DNA of 26,854 bases from UBA5734 sp964528645 (GCA_964528645.1 CAZGSR010000038.1:1-26854), one strand, 5' to 3'. Shown: positions 7,035 to 15,193, numbered from the stretch's first letter. The notes: generated from the sequence alone by a model not told the origin. A program made the numbers and translations.

Positions 7035-8063
7035 TTACTTCCATTTGCCGAGACCCAGATATTTGTTGGTTTCCGCCGTGCCGCTCTCACGGTCGGACTG
7101 CATGCCACAGGCAGCACGGATGGCGTCCATGGTTTCCGGGATGGTGACGGATTCCTGAGGAATGTTAATGGCGTACATGATGTTGTCGCCAGATTCGACG
7201 ATCGAATCTTCCCACAGGCCGATCTCGTACATATCACCGCGCGGATTGCCCAGGTCACGGGCATAGCGGAAGAAGGAAGCATTGCCCTGGAAGCCTTCAT
7301 CGATCTTGACGACACGGATGCGGTTATGCGTTTTGAAGGCCTCGAGTGCCATTTCCTTGGTGATTTTCTGCTTGCCATGGGCGACAACGGTGATGATGTG
7401 GCCATGGGTGACAGGGGTATGGACGAGGATGCCGGTCGCATCGATATGCGGCATGATGGTCATCAGGTCGACAGCCTGGTGGCTGGGAGCCTTGTCCATC
7501 TGCAGGGCATTGGTCAGGCCACGATGATAGTCACCCGGATCAGCCACGCGGCGGATGATCGTGATGGCAACGCGATCGATGCCATAGGCGCGGTCGAGGC
7601 AGTCAACCGAACGGATCAGACCGGTGGTGTTGCAGGAGGTCAGCTTGAGGTAGTCGGCGCCGATGCCCTTTTCGAAGTTGGCATAGCCATGGAAGAAGAC
7701 GTCAGCGACGCTGTTCTTCTCGCCGCCCTGGAAGACGGCTTTCTTACCCAGACGGGCATAGATTTCCTTGTTCTTGATGCCGACGCCGCCCGGGGAGGAG
7801 TCGAGCATGATATCAACTTTGTTGACCAGGTCTTCAAATGTTCCGGCAACCGGAATGTTGAATGCGTCAAATTTCGCTTTGTCTGCACCTTCGACCAGGT
7901 ACAGGTCGTAAGGCATGCCCTTTTCTTTCAGGGCACGGATGGATAACGTCGGGGCCAGGTCAGCGACGCCGACCAGTTCCATGTCACCCTGCAGGGCAAC
8001 ACCGTCGGCCAGACGCTGGCCAATGACACCATAGCCTGCTACACCAACTTTGATTTTGCTCAT
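7035..8063 (-). CDS. Type II (archaeal-type) glyceraldehyde-3-phosphate dehydrogenase homologue
   Basis: This 342-residue protein matches archaeal type II GAPDH along its length: AGYGVIGQRLADGV (NAD-binding), FQGGEK, catalytic Cys144 in SCNTTGL, Arg171-Arg172 in RRVADP, and a conserved His in PVTHGH. The family oxidises glyceraldehyde 3-phosphate with NAD(P) and phosphate to 1,3-bisphosphoglycerate. Around the substrate several archaeal motifs differ: SHHGPD is SHQAVD, the DDKKGPVNAI-type loop is DYHRGLTNAL, and PTTLMH is HTPVTH. Together with the PGK next door this suggests a related aldehyde, which I propose is malate semialdehyde. The start at 8063 has a strong GAGGAGG. The bacterial type I GAPDH expected for glycolysis should lie elsewhere in the genome. 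Confidence 0.88.
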   Translation of the reverse strand: MSKIKVGVAGYGVIGQRLADGVALQGDMELVGVADLAPTLSIRALKEKGMPYDLYLVEGADKAKFDAFNIPVAGTFEDLVNKVDIMLDSSPGGVGIKNKEIYARLGKKAVFQGGEKNSVADVFFHGYANFEKGIGADYLKLTSCNTTGLIRSVDCLDRAYGIDRVAITIIRRVADPGDYHRGLTNALQMDKAPSHQAVDLMTIMPHIDATGILVHTPVTHGHIITVVAHGKQKITKEMALEAFKTHNRIRVVKIDEGFQGNASFFRYARDLGNPRGDMYEIGLWEDSIVESGDNIMYAINIPQESVTIPETMDAIRAACGMQSDRESGTAETNKYLGLGKWK

Positions 8064-8083
8064 TTTTTTCCTCCTCGGTTTTG

Positions 8084-8111
8084 CCAGAGTGCGGCCGGAG
8101 CCGCACTCTGG
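8084..8111 (-). other. Intercistronic stem-loop, malic enzyme to GAPDH
   Basis: CCAGAGTGCGG (8084-8094) pairs perfectly with CCGCACTCTGG (8101-8111), with a 6-nt loop. No T-run follows on the minus strand, so readthrough is expected. It may stabilise or process the mRNA between the two genes. Confidence 0.6.
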
Positions 8112-8117
8112 TGGTTT

Positions 8118-9290
8118 TTATATTCTGGCTACGCCGGTTTTACGGGCAGCTTCAGCCACAGCGGCAGCGACGGCCGGGCCGACGCGTTTGTCAAAGGCTT
8201 TGGGGATGATGTATTCAGCCGTCAGTTCGTCAGCTGTAACCAGGCTGGCGATGGCTTCGGCAGCAGCGATCTTCATTTCGTCATTGATATCTGAAGCACG
8301 GACGTCCAGCGTACCGCGGAACAGGCCCGGGAAGGCGAGGACGTTGTTGATCTGATTCGGGAAGTCGGAACGGCCAGTGCCAACGACTGCCGCGCCTGCT
8401 TCTTTGGCCAGGTGAGGCATGATTTCAGGGGTCGGGTTGCTCATGGCGAAGATCATCGGATCCTTGTTCATGGAAGCGACCATTTCCTTGGTCACGAGAT
8501 CCGGACCGGAAACACCGATGAAGACGTCGGCGCCCTTCATGATTTCGGACAGGGAGCCTTTTTTCATCAGGCGGTTGGAGATCTTGGCCATTTCAGCCTT
8601 TTCGGAGTTCAGACCGTCACGGCCTTCATAAATCGCACCTTGGCGATCCGCGAGGATGACATTCTTGAGGCCCATCTTCATCAGGAGCTTGGTGATGGCG
8701 ATACCGGCGGCACCAGCGCCACAGGTGATGACTTCGAGCTCAGACAAAGGACGACCCGTCAGCTTGCAGGCATTGATCATGGCGGCGAGGGTTACGATGG
8801 CGGTACCATGCTGGTCGTCATGGAAGATCGGGATATCGGTCTCTTCTTTCAGGCGACGTTCGATTTCAAAGCAGCGGGGAGCGGAGATGTCTTCGAGGTT
8901 GACACCACCAAAGCTGCCAGCGAGCAGTTTGACGGTGTTGACGATGTCGTCGACATTCTTGGAACGGATGCAAAGCGGGAATGCATCGACATCACCGAAG
9001 GTCTTGAACAGGACGCACTTGCCTTCCATGACCGGCATGCCGGCTTCGGGGCCGATGTCACCCAGGCCGAGGACAGCGGTGCCGTCGGTGACAACCGCAA
9101 CGAGATTCCAGCGGCGGGTCAGGGTGTAGGAGAGATCGACATCCTTCTGGATGGCCAGGCAGGGTTCGGCAACACCGGGGGTGTAGGCAAGCGACAGGTC
9201 GTCGACGGTGTTGACGGGGCAGGTGGCGATGACTTCGATCTTGCCTTTGAGATCCTCGTGAAGCTTCATCGCGCGTTGTTTGATGTCCAT
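8118..9290 (-). CDS. Malic enzyme (malate dehydrogenase, decarboxylating)
   Basis: This 390-residue protein is a short-form bacterial malic enzyme that converts L-malate and NAD(P) to pyruvate, CO2 and NAD(P)H. Visible motifs are AYTPGVAEPC (Tyr36), the catalytic Lys in MEGK (91), metal ligands in NLEDI (133-134) and FHDDQHGTA (158-159), and the nucleotide fold GAGAAG (191-196). It carries no PTA-like C-terminal domain, unlike MaeB. The start at 9290 has a good GGAGG. Its place inside an iol operon is unusual, because the standard inositol pathway makes no malate. This is a main clue for the proposed malate-forming route. Cofactor preference cannot be read with certainty. Confidence 0.93.
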   Translation of the reverse strand: MDIKQRAMKLHEDLKGKIEVIATCPVNTVDDLSLAYTPGVAEPCLAIQKDVDLSYTLTRRWNLVAVVTDGTAVLGLGDIGPEAGMPVMEGKCVLFKTFGDVDAFPLCIRSKNVDDIVNTVKLLAGSFGGVNLEDISAPRCFEIERRLKEETDIPIFHDDQHGTAIVTLAAMINACKLTGRPLSELEVITCGAGAAGIAITKLLMKMGLKNVILADRQGAIYEGRDGLNSEKAEMAKISNRLMKKGSLSEIMKGADVFIGVSGPDLVTKEMVASMNKDPMIFAMSNPTPEIMPHLAKEAGAAVVGTGRSDFPNQINNVLAFPGLFRGTLDVRASDINDEMKIAAAEAIASLVTADELTAEYIIPKAFDKRVGPAVAAAVAEAARKTGVARI

Positions 9291-9313
9291 GGGTTTTTCC
9301 TCCTTATTTCGGC

Positions 9314-9327
9314 TGCAATCGTTTACA
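9314..9327. promoter_or_regulatory. CcpA cre-like site
   Basis: TGTAAACGATTGCA (minus strand; TGCAATCGTTTACA on plus) matches the cre consensus TGWAANCGNTNWCA with one mismatch. It lies between iolE and the malic enzyme gene, where CcpA could act as a roadblock for carbon catabolite repression of the operon. Confidence 0.45.
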
Positions 9328-9346
9328 GCCCATCCTTCTTACTATC

Positions 9347-10249
9347 TTACAAACCCGTGACTTCTGCAATATATTTGCGGGCCTTTTTGGCATATTCGAA
9401 CGGATTGGCCTTGGCCGGATCCTGTTCGGCTTCGACAACAACCCAGCCTTCGTAGCCGGATTCCTCGAGGACCTTGACCAGGGGACGGAAGTCGACATCG
9501 CCATCACCTGGGACAGTGAAGACACCGGCTCGGACGGCATCGAGGAAGCACATGTCCTTCGCCTTGACTTCTTCGTAGACATTCAGGCGCAAGTCTTTGA
9601 GGTGGACATGCTTGATCCGGCCGATATGCTTCTGGAGAACCGGAACATAGTCGATACCGGCAAACGTGCAATGACCCGTGTCAAACAGCAGGAAGACCAG
9701 GTTCGGGTCGGTGTTTTCCATCAGGTAATCAATTTCTTCGACAGTCTGGACACCGGTGCCCATGTGGTGGTGGCAGGTGAAGGCCATACCCATGTCCTTG
9801 GCGATCTGGCCCATTTCGTTGAAGCCCTTGATAACAGTCGCCCATTGCTCTGCACTGTAGACCGGTTTGTTTTTCAAAATCGGCAGATCGAGGCGGCCCT
9901 GGATCGAGTTGCCCTGTTCGGAAACACCGATGACACGGGCGCCGAGGAAATACAGTTTTTCGGCATGCGCCCGGAAATTCTGGATTGTTTCTTCGTAAGG
10001 GACATTGGGAGCTGTCAACATCGAAGAGAACCAGGCATTGCAGATGGTCATGCCTCTGAGGTCGAGATGCCATTTGAGTTCTTCTTTGTCCTGGGGATAC
10101 TTGCTGCCGATTTCGCAGCCGGTGAATCCTGCCAGGGCCATTTCACTGATCGTTTGCTGGAAGGTGTTTTCGCTGCCTAGTTCCGGCATGTCGTCATTGG
10201 TCCAGCCGATGGGGGCAATACCGAGTTTGATTTTTTTCGGATCGAGCAT
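9347..10249 (-). CDS. iolE: Inosose dehydratase IolE (2-keto-myo-inositol dehydratase)
   Basis: This 300-residue TIM-barrel protein of the xylose-isomerase-like fold matches IolE: GIAPIGWTNDDMPELG at the start, GFTGCEIGSKYP, TCHHHMGTGVQT, LFDTGHCTFAG, HVHLKDLR and VVEAEQDPA. These supply the Glu/Asp/His metal site. IolE dehydrates scyllo-inosose to 3D-(3,5/4)-trihydroxycyclohexane-1,2-dione. It follows iolD in the same operon, as expected for successive steps. The start has GAGGAG just upstream. IolG, which makes the substrate, is not in this operon. Confidence 0.95.
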   Translation of the reverse strand: MLDPKKIKLGIAPIGWTNDDMPELGSENTFQQTISEMALAGFTGCEIGSKYPQDKEELKWHLDLRGMTICNAWFSSMLTAPNVPYEETIQNFRAHAEKLYFLGARVIGVSEQGNSIQGRLDLPILKNKPVYSAEQWATVIKGFNEMGQIAKDMGMAFTCHHHMGTGVQTVEEIDYLMENTDPNLVFLLFDTGHCTFAGIDYVPVLQKHIGRIKHVHLKDLRLNVYEEVKAKDMCFLDAVRAGVFTVPGDGDVDFRPLVKVLEESGYEGWVVVEAEQDPAKANPFEYAKKARKYIAEVTGL

Positions 10250-10274
10250 GGTGGTACTCCTCTTTCTTTTTTAG

Positions 10275-10305
10275 CCGGCCAGGATGCTTGGACGCCCCTG
10301 GCCGG
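10275..10305 (-). other. Intercistronic stem-loop, iolD to iolE
   Basis: CCGGCCAGG (10275-10283) pairs perfectly with CCTGGCCGG (10297-10305), with a 13-nt loop. No T-run follows on the minus strand. It is probably an mRNA processing or stability element rather than a terminator. Confidence 0.55.
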
Positions 10306-10333
10306 ACTGAACTTAAAGACAGTCGATCAACGA

Positions 10334-12205
10334 TCAGTACTGGCGGACCTTCTTGAGTTCTTCGACGTGGTCGGCATAGGCTTTCTGGACCGATGGGCGA
10401 GTCGAAACCTCGGCCACACCGACACGCCACCAGCCACCGTATCCACCGGTCATCGTGCCAGGAGCGACCTTGATATCAAAGACGCAGGGACGATTCTCCT
10501 TCTTGGAATCCTCGAGCGCAGCGAGAAGTTCCGCTTCAGTGGAGATGTTGTAGCCCTTGGCACCGTAGCTCTCGCCATTCTTGGCAAAATCAACGACGAC
10601 ATTTGGTCCATCGAGCTGGCCGGTGGCAGGATTTCTGGCCTTGAAGACGGTGCCAAAGGTCGGGGTGCCGTTGTTATTCTGCAGGTTCTCGATGCATCCC
10701 CAGCCGCTGTTGTCGATGACCAGGATATTGATCTTGAGACCCTCCTGGACAGCGGTGTATAGCTCGGAGTGCATCAGGACGTAGCTGCCATCGCCGACGA
10801 CGACATAGATTTCGCGGTCCTGGCCAACGGCCATCTTGGCGCCAACGGCGCCACAGACTTCGTAGCCCATGCAGGAGAAACCGTATTCGACATGGTAGGT
10901 ACCCGGGTTACCGGAACGCCAGACGCGCTGCAGGTCGGAGGGGAGGGAACCACCGGCGGTCAGGATGACATCCTGGGGACGCAGGTGCTTGTTGAGAATG
11001 CCGAGAACGTGAGAGGTGGCCAGGCGGCCGTCATCACGGGTCAGGGCATAGAGGCGGTCACATTCAGCGGTCCATTCGGCAATCGTGTCGGCGATTTCCG
11101 TCGAGCCATATGCCGATTTGTAGCTAGCTTTCTTCAGTTCGGCTGCAATGGCTTCGAGGGCAACCTTGGCATCGGCGATGACCGGGATGGCATCCATCTT
11201 GTGAGCGTCCATCGAGCCAACATTGATGCTGATGTACTGGACTGAGGGATCCTGGAACAGCCATTTCGAGCAGGTTGTGAAGTCCATGAATTTGGTACCG
11301 ACACCGATAACCAGATCTGCTTCCTTGGCCAGCTTGTTGGCAGCCGACGTGCCTGTCAGACCAAGTCCACCGGCATTGAAGGGATGATCCCAGGCCACGA
11401 TGCCTTTGCCTGACTGGGTTTCACCGATCGGCATGCCAAAATCAGATGCAAAGGCGCTCAGCTCTTTCCAAGCCTCGGAGTATTTGACACCGCCACCACA
11501 AATGAGCAGCGGACGCTTGGCCTGCTTGATCGCTGCAACTGCACGGTCGAGCGCTGTCTGGGTGATCGGGCGGCGATCCATATACCAGACACGCTTCTGG
11601 AAGAAATAATCCGGATAGTCGTAGGCTTCACCTTCGACGTCCTGCGGCATCGCGATGCAGACGGCACCGGTGTCAGCCCAGTCGGTCAGGACCCGGAAGG
11701 CATTGATGCAGGCAGACATCAGTTGTTCTGGGCGCTGGACACGGTCCCAGTACTTGCAGACGGCCTTGAAAGCGTCATTAGCCGTGATGGCCATGGAGTT
11801 AGGAAACTCGAGTTGCTGCAGAACCGGATCCGGCTGGCGGGTGGCAAACGTGTCACCTGGCAAGAGCAACAGAGGGATACGATTGGCCGTGGCAGTGCCA
11901 GCGGCAGGAACAAGGTTCAGAGCACCCGGTCCGACCGAGGTGGTCACGGGGATGATCTTGCGGCGATTGTGTTCCTTGGCATAGCCGATGGCGGAATGGG
12001 CCATCCCTTGCTCATTCTTGCCCTGGTAGAAAGTCAGGCTATGGTCTCCCTGTTCGAGTGCCTGGCCGATACCAACGACGCAACCGTGGCCGAAGATACC
12101 GAAGACGCCCTCGACAAACTTCTCTTCCTTGCCGTCAAAACTGACGAACTGGTTGTCCATGAACTTGAGCAGAGCCTGAGTCATTGTCAATCGAATTGTA
12201 CCCAT
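10334..12205 (-). CDS. iolD: 3D-(3,5/4)-trihydroxycyclohexane-1,2-dione acylhydrolase IolD
   Basis: This 623-residue ThDP enzyme has the three domains of the acetohydroxyacid synthase-like fold. The catalytic Glu is Glu65 in QGKNEQGMAH, GPGALN follows at about 92, and the ThDP/metal motif is GDGS (471-474) to DN (498-499). Length and motifs match IolD (about 637 in Bacillus), which opens the ring of the diketone from IolE to give 5-deoxy-D-glucuronate. The start at 12205 has GGAGG at ideal distance; the frame's earlier ATG (12217) overlaps that SD. It is the first gene of the minus-strand operon. Confidence 0.95.
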   Translation of the reverse strand: MGTIRLTMTQALLKFMDNQFVSFDGKEEKFVEGVFGIFGHGCVVGIGQALEQGDHSLTFYQGKNEQGMAHSAIGYAKEHNRRKIIPVTTSVGPGALNLVPAAGTATANRIPLLLLPGDTFATRQPDPVLQQLEFPNSMAITANDAFKAVCKYWDRVQRPEQLMSACINAFRVLTDWADTGAVCIAMPQDVEGEAYDYPDYFFQKRVWYMDRRPITQTALDRAVAAIKQAKRPLLICGGGVKYSEAWKELSAFASDFGMPIGETQSGKGIVAWDHPFNAGGLGLTGTSAANKLAKEADLVIGVGTKFMDFTTCSKWLFQDPSVQYISINVGSMDAHKMDAIPVIADAKVALEAIAAELKKASYKSAYGSTEIADTIAEWTAECDRLYALTRDDGRLATSHVLGILNKHLRPQDVILTAGGSLPSDLQRVWRSGNPGTYHVEYGFSCMGYEVCGAVGAKMAVGQDREIYVVVGDGSYVLMHSELYTAVQEGLKINILVIDNSGWGCIENLQNNNGTPTFGTVFKARNPATGQLDGPNVVVDFAKNGESYGAKGYNISTEAELLAALEDSKKENRPCVFDIKVAPGTMTGGYGGWWRVGVAEVSTRPSVQKAYADHVEELKKVRQY

Positions 12206-12403
12206 GTTTACCTCCAAAATGCGTGAATCCCCGCTTGGTTTTCCAGAAATCAGGACAAAACTTCAGGCCTCTGCGCGGCTTTTATGCCGGTGCAGGGCCC
12301 GGTCAGATTGCCAATGAGTAATTTATGAGTACTTATTGGGCAATTGTGTGGTTCAATTCTATCACCACTGGGTAAGTATGGCAAGCAGATTTTGGAGAGA
12401 TGT
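12206..12403 (-). promoter_or_regulatory. iolD leader and putative operator
   Basis: No gene fits this stretch. An imperfect inverted repeat, TTGCCAATGAGTA (12308-12320) and TACTTATTGGGCAA (12330-12343), is operator-like. Its AGATTGCCAA start is identical to a sequence at 2629-2638, between the regulator and the larA-like gene. A TTGAAC (12356-12351, minus) could be the -35, but I see no convincing -10. The leader is about 100 bases or longer and GC-rich. Confidence 0.45.
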
Positions 12404-12442
12404 CAAAAAGAGTGCCCGGACTGGCAAAATGAGCCCGGGCAC
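12404..12442 (-). terminator. Terminator of the msrAB-sulP operon
   Basis: GTGCCCGG (12412-12419) pairs with CCGGGCAC (12435-12442). On the minus strand the stem is followed by CTTTTTG. On the plus strand a T-run (12448-12454) also follows, so it may act both ways. It lies 67 bases after the sulP stop codon. Confidence 0.8.
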
Positions 12443-12509
12443 TTCGGTTTTTTTGTTCAGTTTAATTAAAATGGCCTGAAACCCACCCGAAAAGTGGTCA
12501 GAATCCGTG

Positions 12510-14114
12510 TCAGTCGATCAGGTCATCGCAGGCAGCCAGGGCATCTGTCAATTCGGCAACAAAATACGGGTGTCCGAGCTCTTCCTCAAATCCAGACTGG
12601 CGCAGGACAGCCGCAGGCTGAGGCTGGAGATGGACAAAAAAGAGCCGGGTACCGTGCTCACGACATTTGTGCAGTAATTTTTCCAGGACATTGACGGCCG
12701 TGGCATCAATCGCAGGGACGCGCTGCATCTCGAGGATGATTGCTTCCTTGTCGACAACTTCATGGTCGATGCTCTGGATCAGGCTTTCGGCTGCGGCAAA
12801 GAAGAAGGGGCCATTGAGACGATAGACCGCGACACTGTCGAGGGCCGTCATGCCTGTAACCGACCGCTCCTTGATCGTTGTGACATCGGCCATTCGTTTC
12901 ATGAAGAAAACGGCAGCCAATACAATACCGACTTCGATCGCCACAACCAGATCGAACACCACGGTCAGGGAAAACGTCGAAATCAAAAGTAGTCGGTCCG
13001 TTTTGGGGGCTTTGAGCAGCTTCTTGATCTCTCTGACTTCGATCATGTTCCTGCTGACATTGATCAGGATGGCAGCCAGTGTAGCCATCGGGATTAATTT
13101 GGCATAAGGCAGGAACAGAACCGTCACCAGCAGGACCGTGATGGAATGGACAATCGCGGAAACAGGACTGACCGCTCCGCTGCGGATATTGGCTGCTGTC
13201 CGTGCGATTGCACCAGTTGCCGGCAAACCCCCAAACAGGGCCGAGACGATATTGGCCGCGCCCTGGCCGACCAGTTCCTGGGAGGAATCATGCCGGGTGT
13301 TCGCCATGCCATCTGCAACAACGGCCGACAGCAACGACTCGACACCACCGAGGATGGCGATGGTGATCGCCGGCTGGATCAGCTGGCGCAAGGTGTCCAG
13401 TGTGATATTCGGGAATTTGAGTGGCGGAAACCCTCCGGACAGCGAGGCATAGCGGCTGCCGATGGTGACGACCTCGAGATCGCTGAACTGGACCACCAAA
13501 GTCGTGACCAGGATAGCCACCAGAGACCCTGGTATCTGGCGGTTGATTTTGGGCCAGACCAGGATGATCAGCAAGGCGACTGCCCCCATCAGGAAATTGG
13601 GCCAGCTGAACTGGTCGAGATGCTCCACATAGGTCAGGACCTTCTCCACAAACTCCGCTGGCATTTTTTCGATGCCAAAACCAAAAAAATCATTCAGCTG
13701 GCCGGTGAAGATTGTCACGGCAATACCAGCGGTGAAGCCGACCGTGATCGGGAAGGGAACATAGCGGATGACACTGCCTAATTTCAACAGCCCCATCGCC
13801 AGCAGAATGATACCAGCCAGGAGTGTGGCCGTGATCAGCCCATCGAGTCCGTAATCCGCGATGATGCCATAGACAATGACGACAAAGGCACCGGTCGGAC
13901 CAGTGACCTGGGTGGCACTGCCGCCCAGAAGGGCAGCCGTGAAACCAGCCAGGATCGCCGTGTACAGGCCAGCCTCAGGGGAGGCCCCCGAGGCTATGGC
14001 CAAAGCGACTGATAACGGGATGGCAATGATGCCGACGAGGACCCCGGCTACCACATCACGGCTCAGGGACCGTTTGTTGTATCCTTTGAGATATAAGAGC
14101 AGCTCGGGTTTCAT
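12510..14114 (-). CDS. SulP-family anion transporter with STAS domain
   Basis: This 534-residue protein has many transmembrane segments in its first 400 residues and the SulP signatures YTAILAGFTAALLGGSATQVTGPT-type core and NIVSALFGGLPATGAIARTAANI. A cytoplasmic STAS domain spans about 420-530. SulP proteins move sulfate, bicarbonate or related anions; the substrate here cannot be read. The start at 14114 has GGGAGG and overlaps the msrAB stop codon by four bases (ATGA), so the two are translationally coupled. An upstream in-frame ATG at 14150 lies inside msrAB and is less likely. Coupling to a methionine repair enzyme hints at a sulfur or oxidative-stress role. Confidence 0.9.
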   Translation of the reverse strand: MKPELLLYLKGYNKRSLSRDVVAGVLVGIIAIPLSVALAIASGASPEAGLYTAILAGFTAALLGGSATQVTGPTGAFVVIVYGIIADYGLDGLITATLLAGIILLAMGLLKLGSVIRYVPFPITVGFTAGIAVTIFTGQLNDFFGFGIEKMPAEFVEKVLTYVEHLDQFSWPNFLMGAVALLIILVWPKINRQIPGSLVAILVTTLVVQFSDLEVVTIGSRYASLSGGFPPLKFPNITLDTLRQLIQPAITIAILGGVESLLSAVVADGMANTRHDSSQELVGQGAANIVSALFGGLPATGAIARTAANIRSGAVSPVSAIVHSITVLLVTVLFLPYAKLIPMATLAAILINVSRNMIEVREIKKLLKAPKTDRLLLISTFSLTVVFDLVVAIEVGIVLAAVFFMKRMADVTTIKERSVTGMTALDSVAVYRLNGPFFFAAAESLIQSIDHEVVDKEAIILEMQRVPAIDATAVNVLEKLLHKCREHGTRLFFVHLQPQPAAVLRQSGFEEELGHPYFVAELTDALAACDDLID

Positions 14115-15193
14115 GCCTGATCCTCCCGATCGCAAAAATAAGCCAGCCACTCGCCATAGCCTTCTTTTTCAAGCTCAGCCAGTGGAATGAAACGCAGGGA
14201 CGCGCTGTTGATGCAGTAGCGCAGGCCACCCTTGCTGGCTGGACCATCCGTGAAGACATGGCCCAGATGCGAATCGCCGGCCCGGCTGCGAACCTCCACC
14301 CGGTCCATGCCATGACTGCGGTCTCTTTTCTCCACGATTACCTGGCGATCGACCGGTTTTGTAAAACTGGGCCAGCCACAGCCTGAATCAAATTTGTCCC
14401 GGGAACTGAACAGTGGCTCACCGGTCGCCACATCCACATACAGGCCGGTGCGTTCCTCGCGCCAGTAGGCACCGCTGAATGGATGCTCCGTGGCATTCTC
14501 ACGCACAACGGCATAGGATAGGGGTGACAGGATTTTTTTCAAAGCGGCTTCTTCAGGCCGGATGTAGCGGGAAGGATCGATGATCGGGACCACACCGGGA
14601 TGGGCCACCACCCCGGATTGTGCAGGTACAGCCAAGATTGGCACTGTGTCCCCGGGCAAAGTCGCAAAACTGACATGGCAATAACCGCCAGGATTTTTCT
14701 CCAGATAGTCCTGATGGTAGTCCTCGGCCAGGAAATACTGTTCGAGCGGACGGATCTCCGTCACGATCGGCAATTTGTACGCCAGCTGTTTCTGGGCAAC
14801 CACCGCCTCGATCACCGTCAGGTCTGCAGGATCCACATAATAGATACCGGTGCGGTACTGGGTCCCGCGATCATTGCCCTGCCGGTTAACAAGGGTCGGA
14901 TCGATGATTTTAAAGAAGTATTCCAGAACCGTAGCAAGGTCTATCTTTTCAGGATCAAACTGGACTTCTACCGTCTCAGCATGGCCCGTATTGTTATAGC
15001 AGACATCCTGGTAGCTGGGATTCTCGGTCCGGCCATTTGCATACCCGACGCTCGTGGCTGCGACTCCGGGTAACCGCTGCAGATAGGCCTCTGTTCCCCA
15101 GAAACAGCCACCGGCAAGATATATCCGGTGCAGGTCTGCCTGGTTGTAATCGATCTTCACATTGGGATTGGGAGGAAGCGTTTCGTGTCTCAT
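14111..15193 (-). CDS. msrAB: Peptide-methionine sulfoxide reductase MsrA/MsrB fusion
   Basis: This 360-residue protein joins MsrA (about 20-180; catalytic Cys30 in AGGCFWGTEAYLQ, with GYANGRTENPSYQDVC) to MsrB (about 215-350; SGCGWPSF and catalytic Cys327 in LRYCINSASLRF). It reduces both S- and R-forms of methionine sulfoxide. No signal peptide is visible, so it should be cytoplasmic. The zinc CxxC pairs found in many MsrB proteins are not apparent. The SD before 15193 is weak (GGAAAG). It forms an operon with the SulP gene and is divergent from the epimerase gene. Confidence 0.95.
   Translation of the reverse strand: MRHETLPPNPNVKIDYNQADLHRIYLAGGCFWGTEAYLQRLPGVAATSVGYANGRTENPSYQDVCYNNTGHAETVEVQFDPEKIDLATVLEYFFKIIDPTLVNRQGNDRGTQYRTGIYYVDPADLTVIEAVVAQKQLAYKLPIVTEIRPLEQYFLAEDYHQDYLEKNPGGYCHVSFATLPGDTVPILAVPAQSGVVAHPGVVPIIDPSRYIRPEEAALKKILSPLSYAVVRENATEHPFSGAYWREERTGLYVDVATGEPLFSSRDKFDSGCGWPSFTKPVDRQVIVEKRDRSHGMDRVEVRSRAGDSHLGHVFTDGPASKGGLRYCINSASLRFIPLAELEKEGYGEWLAYFCDREDQA

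Noticed and set aside
3723..8063. Transketolase, PGK and GAPDH as plain central metabolism genes
   Set aside because: Not fully excluded, but their operon partners (iolD, iolE, malic enzyme), the archaeal-type GAPDH and the lost PGK arginine argue for a dedicated pathway.
8084..8111. Stem-loop as a terminator after the malic enzyme gene
   Set aside because: No T-run follows on the transcribed strand, and the GAPDH SD follows at once.
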